DNA of 64,000 bases from Manduca sexta (GCF_014839805.1 NC_051123.1:9778727-9842726); one strand, 5' to 3'. Counted from the stretch's first letter, positions 1-12,300 are shown. Translations and numbers: made by a program. Notes: a model not told the origin generated them from the sequence alone.

Positions 1-228
1 TTGAAACTTGTAGATAGTTCGACATGTATGGCTTTCTATTAGAATTAGATAGAATTAAATAGATTCCAGCTAGCGATATTACAAAAGCGTATTTACTTCA
101 ACTTTTGCAGGTCCTCTTCTGAACATAGGCTTCTAATAAAGATTTTAGGCCAACTTGGTAAAAGCTAGATAGCCTCCATAGCTACACGTAATTGAGTGAA
201 ATAATTAATAATGTAGGTGCAATATGCC

Positions 229-485
229 GACTGCCTCATTGGCGTAGTTGTACTGCATGCCCGGTACGGCAGCGCTCTGAGGCTCTGGGTTCAAATCCTG
301 GTTCGGGAAAAATGATATTTGAGTTTTTCTGCTCAGTTATCAGCCCGGAGTTAGGAATTTGTGCGCGATATGGCGGTAGGCTCGCCCCCCTATCACATCA
401 TGGGACTGAACATATTTGGCGAAAAGTGGGTGCTCTGGTTGCGCCTCTGCACACACTTTCGGGGATAAATGTGTGATGTGTATTG
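229..485 (+). mobile_element. tRNA-headed SINE, family A
   Basis: The 5' part resembles a tRNA gene: an A-box-like stretch (GGCGTAGTTGTACTGCATG) is followed by a B box (GGTTCAAATCC). The body contains the segments ATCAGCCCGGAGT and GGCGAAAAGTGGGTGC and ends near GATGTGTATTG. The opposite-strand copy at 41314-41571 matches over its whole length, and at least eight other pieces lie in the window. It is a SINE and not a working tRNA gene. Confidence 0.85.
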
Positions 486-639
486 ATTTTGTTTTTACTG
501 AAGTATGTTCGTCATTATCTTGGTACTAATTGGCATTCAAACTGCAATAAACGATAATACTGTTGCGGCTCGCTTCACGCGCGGTTTCTGTACATCCAAA
601 CATGGTCAAAGTTCCACGATTGCATTAAGTACGATTATT

Positions 640-742
640 AGACACACATACTTCCTTTATCTCCGAAAGGGTAGGCAGAGATGAAAACGGGTAAAACTTT
701 CCGTCATGCCTGTTCGTGTTGTGATAGGAAGTGAGTGCCTGA
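640..742 (-). repeat. Fragment of SINE family A
   Basis: The stretch ACACACATACTTCC...CCGAAAGGGTAGGCAGAG corresponds to the 3' end of family A in reverse orientation. It is degenerate. Confidence 0.5.
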
Positions 743-1347
743 TCCTGATTCGAAGTCAAAATCTGAACGGTGATCGTATCAGGCTCAGAGTACAACTAAA
801 ACACCACTGATTCAGTCTACGAAGACTTGTCATGGTAAAAACGAGCCGCAAAGGTGGATAGTCCTTTATATTTGGTGATTATGCCTAAAAGCGACTTGAA
901 ATATTTTACTCCGTCGATTTGCCAATATCTTTTTGTAAATATTGTATAAATGAAAAATAAACGTGTATGATTTTTTTTTAACATATTTTTATTACTTTGC
1001 CTCACTTCAAACTTGCTTTTACTCAGGCCTTATTTTTCTTTTTTTTTCTAAACTGGTAAATACTGATTTTCTAGGCAATTTGATTGTGTATAAATTTATC
1101 TAGACCTAGATATTGAACTTAGAATGAGGCCAACCATAATAAACATGAATACTAAAAAATATTATATACAGTATGCCGTTATTTTTAAAATCTGGCTTAC
1201 CCGTTAGAGTACCAAATATTTCCCATGACATTGGGGGTCACAATGACAATTAAAATGAAAATAATGTTCTCAAATTTTATTTAATATAAAACATTTAAAT
1301 TTCAAAATATACTTGCGGGAAAAAACCTACTCAGTAAGCGAGTGGCA

Positions 1348-1353
1348 TTTATT
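1348..1353 (-). terminator. Candidate poly(A) signal of the LRR gene
   Basis: AATAAA on the minus strand lies 227 bases past the stop codon of the LRR gene; another lies at 1276-1281. Such hexamers are common by chance in AT-rich DNA. Confidence 0.35.
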
Positions 1354-1579
1354 GAAGCTTTCTCTTCTGCCAAACATTTTCACGATCAGTACAACAGTAA
1401 AGATCACCTATCTGCCCACGGTTATTTATACGAAAATAAATAATTATACATAATGTACTTCAAATGAGACGGTTTTTTCAACCGCAAGTTCAGTTGCTTG
1501 AGGAATACACGATGGTAAAGGATTAAACTAAATTACATATAAAATCTGATATTTACACCTAAACAACTACAAAAGCAAA

Positions 1580-2837
1580 TTAATAACTACCCAGTTTTAA
1601 ATCATAGTTGTTTGCGATAAGGAATTTTTGTATTTCACCGACGTCGTCGCCCAAATTCACTGTAAACGTTTGGAGATTTTCACACAACTGTACAATGGAT
1701 TTCACTATATCCTTCGACACCTGTAACGTACAATCTAACCACAAGTCATTCATAGTTCTCAGACGGCCTTTCTGTAATAAATATGACATTATGTCATTAA
1801 TATTCACGTGACTCTGGTACTTCACCACTAATTTTTGCACATTATTTGTACAATCCAAAAAAAAACACAACATATTGTTGATGTCATATTCGTCGGTCCC
1901 TATCGTCAATGTCTCTAGCTCTTGGAAAATATTCTGCGGCCGTCGGAAATACCGAGGTACTATCAAGTACTTGGACATAGTCAACAAACAAAGCGAGTTT
2001 AAATGCGGACAATTCTTTCCTATACACATCAAAGTTTCCATCGTCAACGATAGTTCATGTTCCCACAGTGATAAGTGTGTCAAATACATCCCTTTTACTG
2101 TCAAAAACTGCTCCGTAGACTCCTTAATGGTTATATATAACAACTCTAGCCTACTCAGTCTCAAATCGCTTTTTGAAACTGGCGTCAGAAATTCATCAGT
2201 ACTGGGTATCGACAAGTTCGTCACCGAAAGCTCCTTTAAACAGGGAAACATAGTAATTATTTTTGCCATACTCTCAGCCGATGGGAAGTAACAATTGATT
2301 TTTGTAAGACGTAGAGGCCCAACATCCCTTAAAAGAGAACTGATATCACAAGATTCGATTTTCAATTCCTCTAGAAGTGGAAGCTCTTTGACTAGCCTAG
2401 CAATACCATCTTGAGATACGCATCGGCCTATACGTTTCGCTCTCTCACCCTTGGGAGGATCCATAGCCAACTTGCGGAGTTGTTTTAAATTACTGATTGA
2501 AGCAAGGCCAACGTTGGAGACGCTTCTGGCCAAAACTGACGCGTTGGAAGGGGATTTGTAATAATCTAATTTTGAGACAATGTTAATTTCTTCGAGTAAA
2601 AGACAATTTGCGCCAATAATTGCGAGTATTTCGTCAGTACAAATGAATTTGAGGTCAAGAACAACAAGCCGATTGAGATTGCAAAGATTGTCGATCCAGA
2701 ATTGGTGAGGGATCCCGTTATCCAGATCACTTTTACGAAATACGGTCAAGTAGGGATGTGTCAAGACGTGGAGTTGTATGCGGGGGTCGCCGCGGTACTG
2801 ACAGCTAGTTCTTTCCGAACAGAGGACATCAAATAAC
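1580..2837 (-). CDS. LRR gene exon 2
   Basis: The acceptor is TTTTGTTTTCAG|GTTATTTG. The upstream in-frame ATG at 2854 lies in the intron and was rejected as a start. This exon encodes all the leucine-rich repeats and the stop codon. Confidence 0.88.
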
Positions 2838-4823
2838 CTGAAAACAAAAAGCACATGTTAAAATATGATCTTTATTATATGCGTTCATGGGTGTTATTAG
2901 TTTATCTACCCATTGCACAATGAAAGCTTGCTTTGTACCCACTACTGGGAATTTATGAAATGAATATTATTTAATAAACATAATTAGATGACTACAAAGT
3001 GTAACATAGTTGCTTTATTTAATTATAATTGCAACAGTAGATATTTGCATGTTTTAAGGAGTATGTATTTATATTTAAACTGACTGCCTTTAATACGGAC
3101 TGTGCAATTCGGTCACCTTAGGGCCAATATTATTTAGAAATACCAATTGCTGTTTGGGGATCCATTGTTGAGCAAGAGGACCAATCAGAAAGTTTATTTG
3201 ATTTGCTTCATTAATATTATGTTTATGATATATTTCGAGTGGTTTATTTTTAAGATCAGTCTAAAGATAGCGATTGTGATTGTTTATTGAATACAATCAT
3301 TAGAATCAATTATAATCATTAATTCATTATGAACTCAAAATAACAGAGGTTATTAACAAAATATAATATTTTATATTACTTATAATACAGAATATGAATT
3401 TCAGTAATTTAAAATTAGATTTTGGAAAAAATGCAATATCCGTTTTAAAAATATCCATTTGCTGGAACAATATATTACAAATCGATTCTTTGATTAATCA
3501 ATATTAGATTGCCGTGCCTACTTATGATATTAAAAATGCCTACTTATGATAACAAATACGATTATTAATGTTAAGGCCCTTTCCAAACAAATGGGTTTGA
3601 GCAGTCATTCAATACATCTAAGGCGCACGGATGACAGGAGTGAATGTGTAACATAAATGAATAATTTCTTTAAAAAAATTAAAGGTTTTTTTAAATTTTC
3701 AACTACCAAAATATTCTTTATTAAATTATCTATTTAACTTGGCATAGATTTTATTTTCCTGATAAAAAAATCAGAAATTGGTAGTTATTATCAAGTTTAT
3801 TTGATTAAGGGTCAAACTCTATCACTTCATTAATTGAACCATTTCACTTCTTATTTGGTGTTTATTTTCCAATTAAAATTTTACTTTGTATTGACATAGT
3901 ATAAACTTGTGTAAATTTGTTCTGTGTCTTGGATATTATCTGGTAGGTCCATGGTTGAAATTTTGAGTAATGTTTAGTTGGAATATTTGGAAACCATACT
4001 GTCTGGTACTGTACCCTTCAGAACATTAACTCATGCAGGAGGATGGCTGAAGGAACAAAGCTATTTTTCTCTGACAAATGCTTGAAAATGTGTGATGGGC
4101 CAACCCTATAGTGGAGTGAATCAAACGCATGTTAAAGTTGTACTAAGAATTGTCTACAGTAAAAATTAATTTCATTAATCCGGCAACGGTTACAATCCCA
4201 CACTGTCAAATAAATGCAAAGCGGGAATATAATTGAGTGTTATAGGTAGTAATATCTCTTCCTATAAAACCTTAGTTAGATTTTAAATTAATTTGATATA
4301 AGGCCTTATAATTTAAGGAAGTAAAAAGAAATAATAGATTTTATTTTTTGTCAACTACAAAAGAACTTTATTTTATGTTGGTTGAAGGTACAAAATTAGG
4401 TACAAGCTGTTCTATTGCTTTAATTTAAATTATTTTATAGATTTTAACTATTTTTATGATTAACTCTAGATTGGATTGGGGATTGCAATTATTCTTACTA
4501 CATCCTTTATCTTGTCCTAGTGTTCCTAATTCAAAATATAATGACTAAATAAAGTTTTTTTTATAACATGCACAGACTTATATTTCATTATACCCTTCCA
4601 TAAATAAATAGAAAAATGGATTGATTAAAAAAAGTATGGTCACTTACCTGTATGGCAACAATGACATCAATTCACTCTTTAAAGCTAGGGCCTTCCTCTC
4701 ACATTCATCGAACATGTTTTCGGGATAAGTTCTTTCTATGTCGTAACAAGCTGAATTGATCAAAATTAATAATTTTTTTACGCACAATTTGAACAAACGA
4801 GGAGGCTGTTTTCGCGGCGACAT
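1580..4823 (-). CDS. Leucine-rich-repeat protein with BC-box and Cul2-box N-terminus (two exons)
   Basis: The CDS joins 4648-4823 and 1580-2837, giving 1434 nt and 477 residues; the intron is GT...AG and the frame is kept (phase 2). Residues 10-18 fit the Elongin-BC box L-x3-C-x3-L (LFKLCVKKL). Residues 56-64 fit the Cul2 box, hydrophobic-P-x2-hydrophobic-x3-hydrophobic (LPYRLFDVL). Residues from about 105 to the end form irregular leucine-rich repeats with phrases such as LEELKIESC, LKELSVTNL and LETLTIGT. Known ZYG11-type receptors have this order: VHL-box, then LRRs. The inference is a substrate receptor of a CUL2-Elongin B/C ubiquitin ligase; the target is unknown. The first ATG of exon 1 was taken as start. 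An F-box-like or plain LRR protein is the alternative. The LRR assignment is sound, the ligase role less so. Confidence 0.85.
2838..4647 (-). other. LRR gene intron
   Basis: This 1.8-kb AT-rich intron has consensus GT and AG ends. I recognise no repeat or nested gene in it. Confidence 0.75.
4648..4823 (-). CDS. LRR gene exon 1
   Basis: It holds 58 codons plus two bases, starting MSPRKQPPRL. The donor reads CCATACAG|GTAAGTG. It encodes the BC-box pattern and the start of the Cul2 box. It is not seen as a long ORF because the exon is short. Confidence 0.85.
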
Positions 4824-6516
4824 TATGTTCCTAATCTAAATGAGTATAACAGCTGTATTGACTATGGGTAAAAAATGTTAAATTATGAACGCATTACGAA
4901 TTTTATAACTATCTCCCGAATATTATTTTGGTCTTTTTGACAGTATAAAATGACAAATTGATCACAACTGATTCGGAAATTGCAATTCGCATTTCGTTCA
5001 GCGAATCAGTGACAGTGTTTTTATTTGACAAGTGACGGCTCAGAGTGACGGTTATGCATTATGACCAGATTAAATTTGATAATTCTTCAGCCTACATATT
5101 ATCATAGGTAAATCTAATACAAAATTTCACAAATTTGTTGAAGAGTTGCTATTTATTACTATCAGTTTGTATTCAACGTTGTAGAAATTCTTCATGTTTT
5201 TATGTAGTTAAGTAAAACTTATTTATTTTTTTATATTTCTTTAAGTCTTTTATCATAAATTATATTGATCGAATTTGCAACTTTCCCTAAATTGCAGCGA
5301 ATTATTAATCACCGAATTAATGGCCTTCAATTTTGCTAAAATAGTAGCTTCTTGCTTAATATGGCCACACTGTAATTTCAATTCTGAATAACATGCCTAT
5401 GAATAAAAAAAGGATCTGAATGAATTTTAAGAAAGGACTTGTTTCCAGAGCCGTAATAAATAAATAAAAAAAAAGAATTTGAATAAAAATCGCTTCTATT
5501 TTCTTAGAATCTTTTAAAAATATAATATTATATTATGCTTTAGTGCAAAGTATACTTTATAAGTAAACGTCGTAGCTACTTGAGACTGATATTATGATCA
5601 ATTATAATAAGGATAAGATTCATTGGATCATAACGAACAGTGAATCTTTTATTACAAGACTAAACATCTATTGAACTGATATACTTAACTGATTATTATC
5701 TGGTGCCTGACTAATTTCGAAATCTGCGTGTCGACGGAAGGAAGCGCAAGGGTAAGTAAAAAGATCAGCAGGTAAGTACAAAAAATATGAACGTGTTCGT
5801 GTAAAATGTTTTGCTTCGAAGTTATTTACAATATTTTGTCTTTGTATTTACCATTCGTGTATCTATACAATTAAGTATATAAACATTTGCCGGTTTTTGT
5901 CGTCTTTGAAAACAGAGACGTGCTGGTATAAAAGTACCGAAATAAAAAAAAAAGAAAGTGTAATTGCTCCCTATTTTTTTCACTCGCATCTCCCTTATTC
6001 ATACGTGGGTAGATAACGTATAGCTCTGCTAAAATCTCAAGACTGAGAATCTTCAAAATCTTCTTTGATTATAAGAAGTTCCCTTCTGCATCTTCGAAGT
6101 GTAAGTTTCCATACCAATTAAATGAAAATGGTGCAATTTCGAAATTATTCAAAATCGAACGCAAAAATAATAATTTAAATGGGACTACGGGGTGAAATAT
6201 TACACCGGTCAACACGATTTTTGAGTCTGGCTCCTGAATGTGAAATTTTGGTTTCTTCTATGTTACAAAGAAATAAAAAAATAACTGTTCCGATCAAAGT
6301 TTGCTTTTGTAGAAACTAGAGCAATTTTACTGAGTTTCAAAAAACACATACAAATTTTTATACTTTCTCTGTAATTTTATTTAAAATTACGATAAAAAAA
6401 GTTTTTATTGAACATCAAAGTCTTTTTTATACAAGAATTATGAGTAATAATAGCAAACGAATAGAAAATAACAAAAAATCATGTTCAAAAATGTTTTTTT
6501 TTTTGTAATGGATCTT

Positions 6517-6819
6517 TTATGTTTGTGTGCGTATTAATCCCCAAATGTAATCTCCCATCATACTCACGTTGTACTGCCCTTGGTAATGTCGTTCAAAGTC
6601 CATCACATCTTGGTAAAAACGTTCTCCCTGCTCCTCTGAATAGGCACCCATATTATCTTTAAATTTGTGCAGGTGAGCATGTAGCATATGGAGTTTATGG
6701 GACATTCTGCAGCCCATCAATTTAAAACTTTCAAGCATAGTTTCAATGAACTCTTCATAATTATCGACTCTGTAATTTCCAAAAAAACAATTGACTACTG
6801 CTTTCAGACACTTCCAGGA
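6517..6819 (-). pseudogene. Broken copy of a widespread, possibly transposon-derived protein
   Basis: About 100 codons are open on the minus strand, with phrases such as GCRMSHKLHMLHAHLHKF, EEQGERFYQDV and YQGQYNVSMM. I recognise this pattern (GC-x-MS-x-K-x-HFLHSHL ... EEQGERFHQD ... YQG-x-W) from a family of uncharacterised proteins repeated many times in arthropod and cnidarian genomes. Only the C-terminal part is present. Upstream the frame meets a TAA at 6820-6822, and related-looking residues (HDFTKFLIAIMKNNPG) continue in another frame, so a frameshift is likely. The exact element class is not certain. Confidence 0.55.
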
Positions 6820-6907
6820 TTATTTTTCATGATAGCAATAAGGAATTTTGTGAAATCATGGCTGCTCATTATTTGTTTTATTTGTGTTTTCTTTCTGACG
6901 TCAAGTA

Positions 6908-7138
6908 GCAGTGTGTAGTCACTGTTGTGTTCCGGTTTGAAGATCATTTTACCCAGGCTAACTACTGGACATAATAGGACTTAACATCTCATGTCTCAGG
7001 TTAACGAGTGCAGTGGAATATTAAACAATACTTTGTAATAATTAAAAGTGTTGGATGGTGTTTCTACTGTTTATGGGCGGTTGTATCGCTTACGATCAGG
7101 CGAACAGCAAGCCCGTCTCGTCATTTAAAGCAATAAAA
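6908..7138 (+). mobile_element. Bm1-like SINE
   Basis: The body contains TTCCGGTTTGAAG, CATCTCATGTCTCAGG, TGTTTATGGGCGG and an AATAAAAAA tail, in the same order as in Bombyx Bm1. The best copy in this window is 11524-11832. Confidence 0.8.
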
Positions 7139-7432
7139 AATATAGAAATATGAGGTATTGATAACCTTTCTTTTTTAAAGGCGATTAAAAATAACACATA
7201 ATAAATGACAAATACAAGATTTTTATTGTCTTCCTAATTCATAACGGATACATGTATTTATTAAGTACTTAATAATAAAACACAGATTCACTAAACTTCT
7301 GACATGAGTTTTTCATAATAATATTTTATTAAATGATTTAAGAAAATGTCAAAGGTAGGTAAATTTATACTCATATTATATTTCGCCATTTTTAATAAAT
7401 GATCTTAAGCGCTTTTTTCGATCCATCAAAAC

Positions 7433-7560
7433 CAAAGAGTTCTAAGATTAGATATATAGAGTGGACATTTGGAAGATTGTCGTACAAAAACGACTCATGC
7501 GATGGTTACTCAATCTAACGCGAAGTAGCAATGTCCGCTCTGTATAATCTTATAACTCTG
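7433..7560. mobile_element. Small MITE with about 33-bp terminal inverted repeats
   Basis: The left end AAAGAGTTCTAAGATTAG is the inverse of the right end CTAT-like TATAATCTTATAACTCTG, and both continue inward to GTGGACATT / AATGTCCGC. A single end of the same family lies at 62562-62613. Confidence 0.65.
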
Positions 7561-8524
7561 CAAATGACATATTTTTATTGGCTTATTCTAGGAACAAATC
7601 GAAAATTGAGATTGAGGTCATATATTGAAAACAGCAGATAGTGAATTATTTTCTTTTTAAATGTGGAGGCAGTACTAAAATATATGCTTGAGACGTAGCT
7701 TCCTCATTCGAATCTATCCCGCAATATGTGGAATCACTTTTCCAAGTCTTTCTAATCTGTAAACAAACGTTTTAATTCATTAAACATTGTAAGTGCTTAT
7801 CTTAAATGAAATAAGTGTCTTATTGATATATTTTATGATACCTCTAGCTTTTACTAGTGGTTCTTGTCGCGAAAAGCCTTTCTTAGAATAAAGAATCCAA
7901 TGAACCTACTTTGAGCGTTAAAAAGTTGCCTCTTAATTTACGACTTTGTTTATTTATGTACTCATTTTTAATTAAAATTTATACCGAAGTAAATGTATCT
8001 TAACTGCGTAAAAAATTTCAAGTGGCCAGAGCCAAAACCTAAATAAACATTATCATTTGTTACGAAAATTAGTAATAGTTTTGCAAAATCAACGGAATAC
8101 TTACAGTGCAAAAATTATCCGTGAAATTGAAAAATTCTGTGGTGTCTCCTCTGAGGTGTCCTCTGTCGATGTCGAATTGTCACAGTTTGGACTACAGGGA
8201 GGTTTTAACTGTTGGCCAAGGAGATTATTATCATTATAAATAATATTACTCGTATCAAATACGCAAGTATCGGAGTACGTTATAACTTATGTTAGAGTAA
8301 TTAAATCATCGATATGCATAATTATTCATTGGTACATATCGTTACGTAATTTTGGTTCCCAATTTTAAGCCTAAATAATTATTCAATGCTAAATATTACT
8401 TATTTAGTCGAAAAAGGAACTGCGGTTATTAATCCAAAATAACCAGATTCGAATATAAGTACTCGGAGCTACGTATCAAATAGCGGATCCTCGCCCCCAT
8501 CGGAGACCCATATTGTCAGCTACA

Positions 8525-8862
8525 TAGAGAGTTCATCATCATCATCATCATCAGCCTACAGCTATCCACTGCTGAACATAGGCCTCCCCTAAAGCGCGCC
8601 ACACTGCTCGGTCCTCCGCTCTCCTCATCCAGCGTCCACCGGCGATCCTACGAATATCGTCGGACCAGCGGGTCGGAGGTCGTCCTACGCTACGCTTACC
8701 GAGACGGGGTCTCCACTCTAGGACTCGTCTGCTCCAGCGGCCATCGGTCCTACGACAGATATGGCCAGCCCACTGCCACTTCAGCTTGCTTATTTTCCGA
8801 GCTATGTCCGTTACTTTGGTTCCATTTCTAATATTCCGTATGCTCAATTACGCTCTGCCCTA
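8525..8862 (-). mobile_element. 3' end of an RTE-like non-LTR retrotransposon
   Basis: About 98 codons encode the C-terminal tail typical of insect endonuclease-reverse transcriptases: KLKWQWAGHICRR, RRVLEWRPR and GRPPTRWSDDIRR. It is followed on the minus strand by a (GAT)n simple tail at 8537-8551. The reverse transcriptase core is missing, so this is a 5'-truncated copy. The RTE clade is inferred from the trinucleotide tail. Confidence 0.8.
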
Positions 8863-8992
8863 TGTTACTGTTAAAGCAGGGGAGGGGAAGTGGCGGAGGA
8901 ACATGTGCTCACGACTTTACCTACAATTCATACTTTTCTAATTCTCCATATCAACTTGCCCCTCCCGGACCATCGACTGGCGACGCTCTTGA

Positions 8993-9374
8993 TTATATGT
9001 CTAGATCATTAGATACTAATGACAATAAATCTTGTTGTTTGCAACTTCTTACCAGATTGTTCCCAGTATTCTCAATTCTGGGTGAAGTTTCTTCTTTTCC
9101 ATCGTCAGTAAATTTGCGCCCCCAGAATCCGAATGAAAATATTTCTTCATCAAAATTCTTTAAAGACAATTTATATGAAGTTGTAGGTCCAACTGTTTTC
9201 TTTTTTAATTCAATATCCTTAGGTTGTAAGGATGATAATGAACTAGTCAAAGATGTTTGGAAGAATGTGCTGTCGAAGACTTTTTTTATCGGATCTAACT
9301 TTCTTTTTGGAGTTGTACTCATGATGGTTAATTGGGAGAAGGTGGCGATAGCGTCTTTATTATATTGTGGGAAC
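8993..9374 (-). CDS. Vanin-like exon 10 (last)
   Basis: The acceptor CTTTACAG|GTTCCC restores the Arg codon. It encodes 127 codons including the stop, with IFSFGFWGRKFTDDG matching the conserved vanin C-terminus. The product ends SLVSNDLDI without a hydrophobic tail. The plus-strand ORF over this exon is a shadow. Confidence 0.9.
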
Positions 9375-12300
9375 CTGTAAAGAAACATTAAATAAACTTC
9401 TTCATATTTTACGACGCAGTAGAATTGGAGATTTTGTTGTGATCTTGATATTCGAATTTAAAATAGGCTGTTAATTATTGTCTTAGGTGCGTCGCTCAGA
9501 ATACACGACATGAAGGTATATTTTTATGATCAAAAATGTAATTTGATAAAAGAAGTAAAGAAATTAAGAATAATTTATGTAGTAAATTCGAAGTATTTTT
9601 TTTAATAATTATACTAGCAAATTCCTAACGTTTACGATATTTTTATGAAAAAACTAATGCAAAATTTTAAAGGGGCAATTAAAATATTCTAAAGAATTGG
9701 TCTTTCCGGTCTCTTCACTTAGCATCATACCCTTTTACTGACCTTTTCCCACAGCATTCAATAGTCTCTCCGGAACATGCAATAATGGCGCACGCCCTCG
9801 CGCCCCCAGTCGCATTGAAGCCAAATCTCCTCACTCCACTGAACACTGCTGTTCTGTAAACATAAGACTAACCAGGGCTTATCAAAAAGTGCTTGCTATA
9901 AAAAACGTATTGATTGAAAAATAGACTAAAGTTTCTGCGCTGTACTGGTTTTTAAACATAGCTTATAATAGCTTTTAAATCTAATTTCTTTAACTATAAG
10001 GTATTTTTTTACAGATTTAATGCACGTTCCAAAACTCACCTGATCTGCTTTACCCAGGGTGATGTTTACTTTGAAATTGCAAGTTATATCTTGGTACCTA
10101 TACGCGAGTTCTTGGTATCCATCCTTCAAAGGTTCTAATATAAACTTGTTAAGAGAGCTGTCGATGCAGCTGGAGGTGCCGTCTAACTGCGATGGGTCCA
10201 CCTTAGTAGGCCCTGGGTAAGTTTTCGTGATCTTAAAAGGATTTATTATTAGCTAACAACGGCTTAACCCAGATGAAAAACCATTCCCGGAATAAAAGTG
10301 CATATTGGTAGGTTCATTCCACGTCCTAGTTTACATGACGCGGTGTGACTTATTCCAAAAGATATTTAACGCGGGCTAAGTACCGAGCAAACCCTAGAAC
10401 CTTTGCTGGTGTAAGGATAAATTTTATATACGGACAGCAACTGTACAAGGTGTTAAAATCCGGAATAGTGACCTTCCTGTGTCGCATTTCGAGATCAGCC
10501 TGTGTACATCCGGTTCTAATAGGCCGCTATAATTGTGTCGACTATAGAAGGGTTAATCATCTCTCGTCAGTCGACACCCTATTGGAGCTCACTCTACTTA
10601 CCATCAGGTGTAGTGGAGTTACTGTGCCGAGTCCGTATAAGAAAAGAAGTTTATTGTATCGGTATTATAGTAATATAAGTTAGTATTAGAACCAACCTTT
10701 CCAGGTGTTTTAGGGACCTCAGCGACTAAGAGGCGATAATTAGTAATGTTCTTTATTATACTGACTAACGCTCCAGCTTTGCCGCTATAAATTCCGGAAC
10801 CTGAAATCATTATAAAGTTTTTTGCTTTTGGATAAGACGAGAAAGCCGCTCGCCTGGTAGCATGAAGACTGCCTCAATAATGAGTATTCCTAGATACCAT
10901 CTAGAACATTATTTAACATTCGCTTTTATGTTTCATGGTCTGGTCATTATAGTGCAGTGATTTTGTGTAATTATTCAATAAAAAAATCTGTCAAATGTCA
11001 AACGGACTAAGGTGTTGGTCATCCGAAAAGTCAAAGTTACAATATCTACCTTTTAAGATCTACCTCCATTTTACAATTATAATTTTTTTTTCAAATTTTA
11101 GCCGTTGGTGGTCCGATTTACGCAGAACCGGGTCGTGATCACGAAGGCTGTAAAGCCTTCGTAACGCCGGGAGTAAATTATAATATAAAAACCACGATAA
11201 ATGCGCGAAATAGTTTTATTTTAATTAAGAATGTACTTAACACTTACCTGAATTTCCATTTGCCCAATCATTCCTGCCAGCGACCAGAAAATTAACATTA
11301 TAGCCAAATTGAAAAGCATTCTGGGTTTGAATACCTGAAATTTTTTTTTATTTATTTACTTTGTTTCAATATGCGCATCATAAATAGTTTTTATCAGTTC
11401 CTTCGTCGAAAGGGGCTAGTATTTTTATAAAAAAATATTTTGACATCGTGAAAAGAGAGTGAACGTCCGTGAAAGCTGACGTATGGAGCGACATGGTTTT
11501 GATAATTCACAATAATACAAACATACTTTATTGGTGGTAGGTCTCACATATGTGAGAGTCCGCCTGGGTAGGTACCACCGCAATGTCTATTTTTGCCGCC
11601 GAGCAGGAGTGTGTAATCACTGTTGTGCTCCGGTTTGAAGGACATTGTAGCCAGTGTAATTACTGGACATAATGAGACTTAACATCTCACGTCTCAGGAT
11701 GGCGATCGCAGTGGAATACCAAACCATATTTTGTATTTCAAGGTGTTGGATAGTGTTTCTACTGTTTATGGGCGATCCTATCGCATCAGGCGAACGACAA
11801 GTCTCATCATTCACAGCAATAAAAAAATAACATAATTTTACGACAGTCAGAAGTGTGTGCCCTTGGGATTTCCACCTGCGGACATTCGTTTCTCCAGTTC
11901 GTTCTACACCCAACTAGGCTATCGTAACTAAAAATAATAAAAATAATATGAACGTTTATTTACTTCCTAAAAATGGTGGTTCCGGGCACCAGTTTGAAGT
12001 CATTATGATATTTTTTAGTTGCATTTGAGTTACCAGTTCTCCTGTGGGTATTGTGAATAATAGGTCAAAACTTATAACAGCGCCAAACGTAACGTTAAAG
12101 TCTGTCGAGAATTTTGATACATTCGGATAAATTTCTTCTGTGAATTCTGGTTCGAAGAATAGGTGATATTTGCTAGCCCTGGAATATGAATGATCCTTAT
12201 AATAATAAGAAGAATATATAATAAGAAGACATAATGCGCGAAGTGGAGAATATTTAATGGTGTTGCCCGTGATTGCGTACGCGTAAAAGCCTTTTCCTAA

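Larger units (their letters stand above)
1..1579. other. Intergenic region, left edge
   Basis: I see no gene here. The stretch holds one complete tRNA-headed SINE (229-485), a fragment of the same family at about 640-742, and AT-rich sequence that includes the 3' flank of the LRR gene. The short ORF at 192-476 is the SINE itself, and the one at 817-1005 shows no recognisable domain. Confidence 0.7.
4824..8524. other. Intergenic region between LRR and vanin-like genes
   Basis: It holds the presumed promoter of the LRR gene just right of 4823 (no clear TATA box), a broken transposon-like coding fragment (6517-6819), a Bm1-like SINE (6908-7138) and a small MITE (7433-7560). At 8462-8483 a 22-base word occurs that recurs near 12664-12685. 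The remainder is AT-rich with no supported gene. Confidence 0.65.

Noticed and set aside
229..300. tRNA gene
   Set aside because: A and B boxes are present but no complete cloverleaf is; the body and copy number show a SINE.
1875..2291. Plus-strand ORFs across the LRR exon
   Set aside because: They are shadows of the minus-strand gene and have no domain of their own.
8537..8551. (ATC)n run as an independent microsatellite
   Set aside because: It is the simple 3' tail of the LINE fragment.
8862..9380. 172-codon plus-strand ORF
   Set aside because: It lies opposite the last vanin-like exon, whose frame has clear family residues and fitting splice sites.
10026..10040. Alternative vanin exon 8 donor at AAC|GTGCAT
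   Set aside because: It could be joined to a nearer acceptor in phase, but CAG|GTGAGT with the upstream acceptor of exon 9 gives the family phrase SYVYRTAVFSG and stronger sites.
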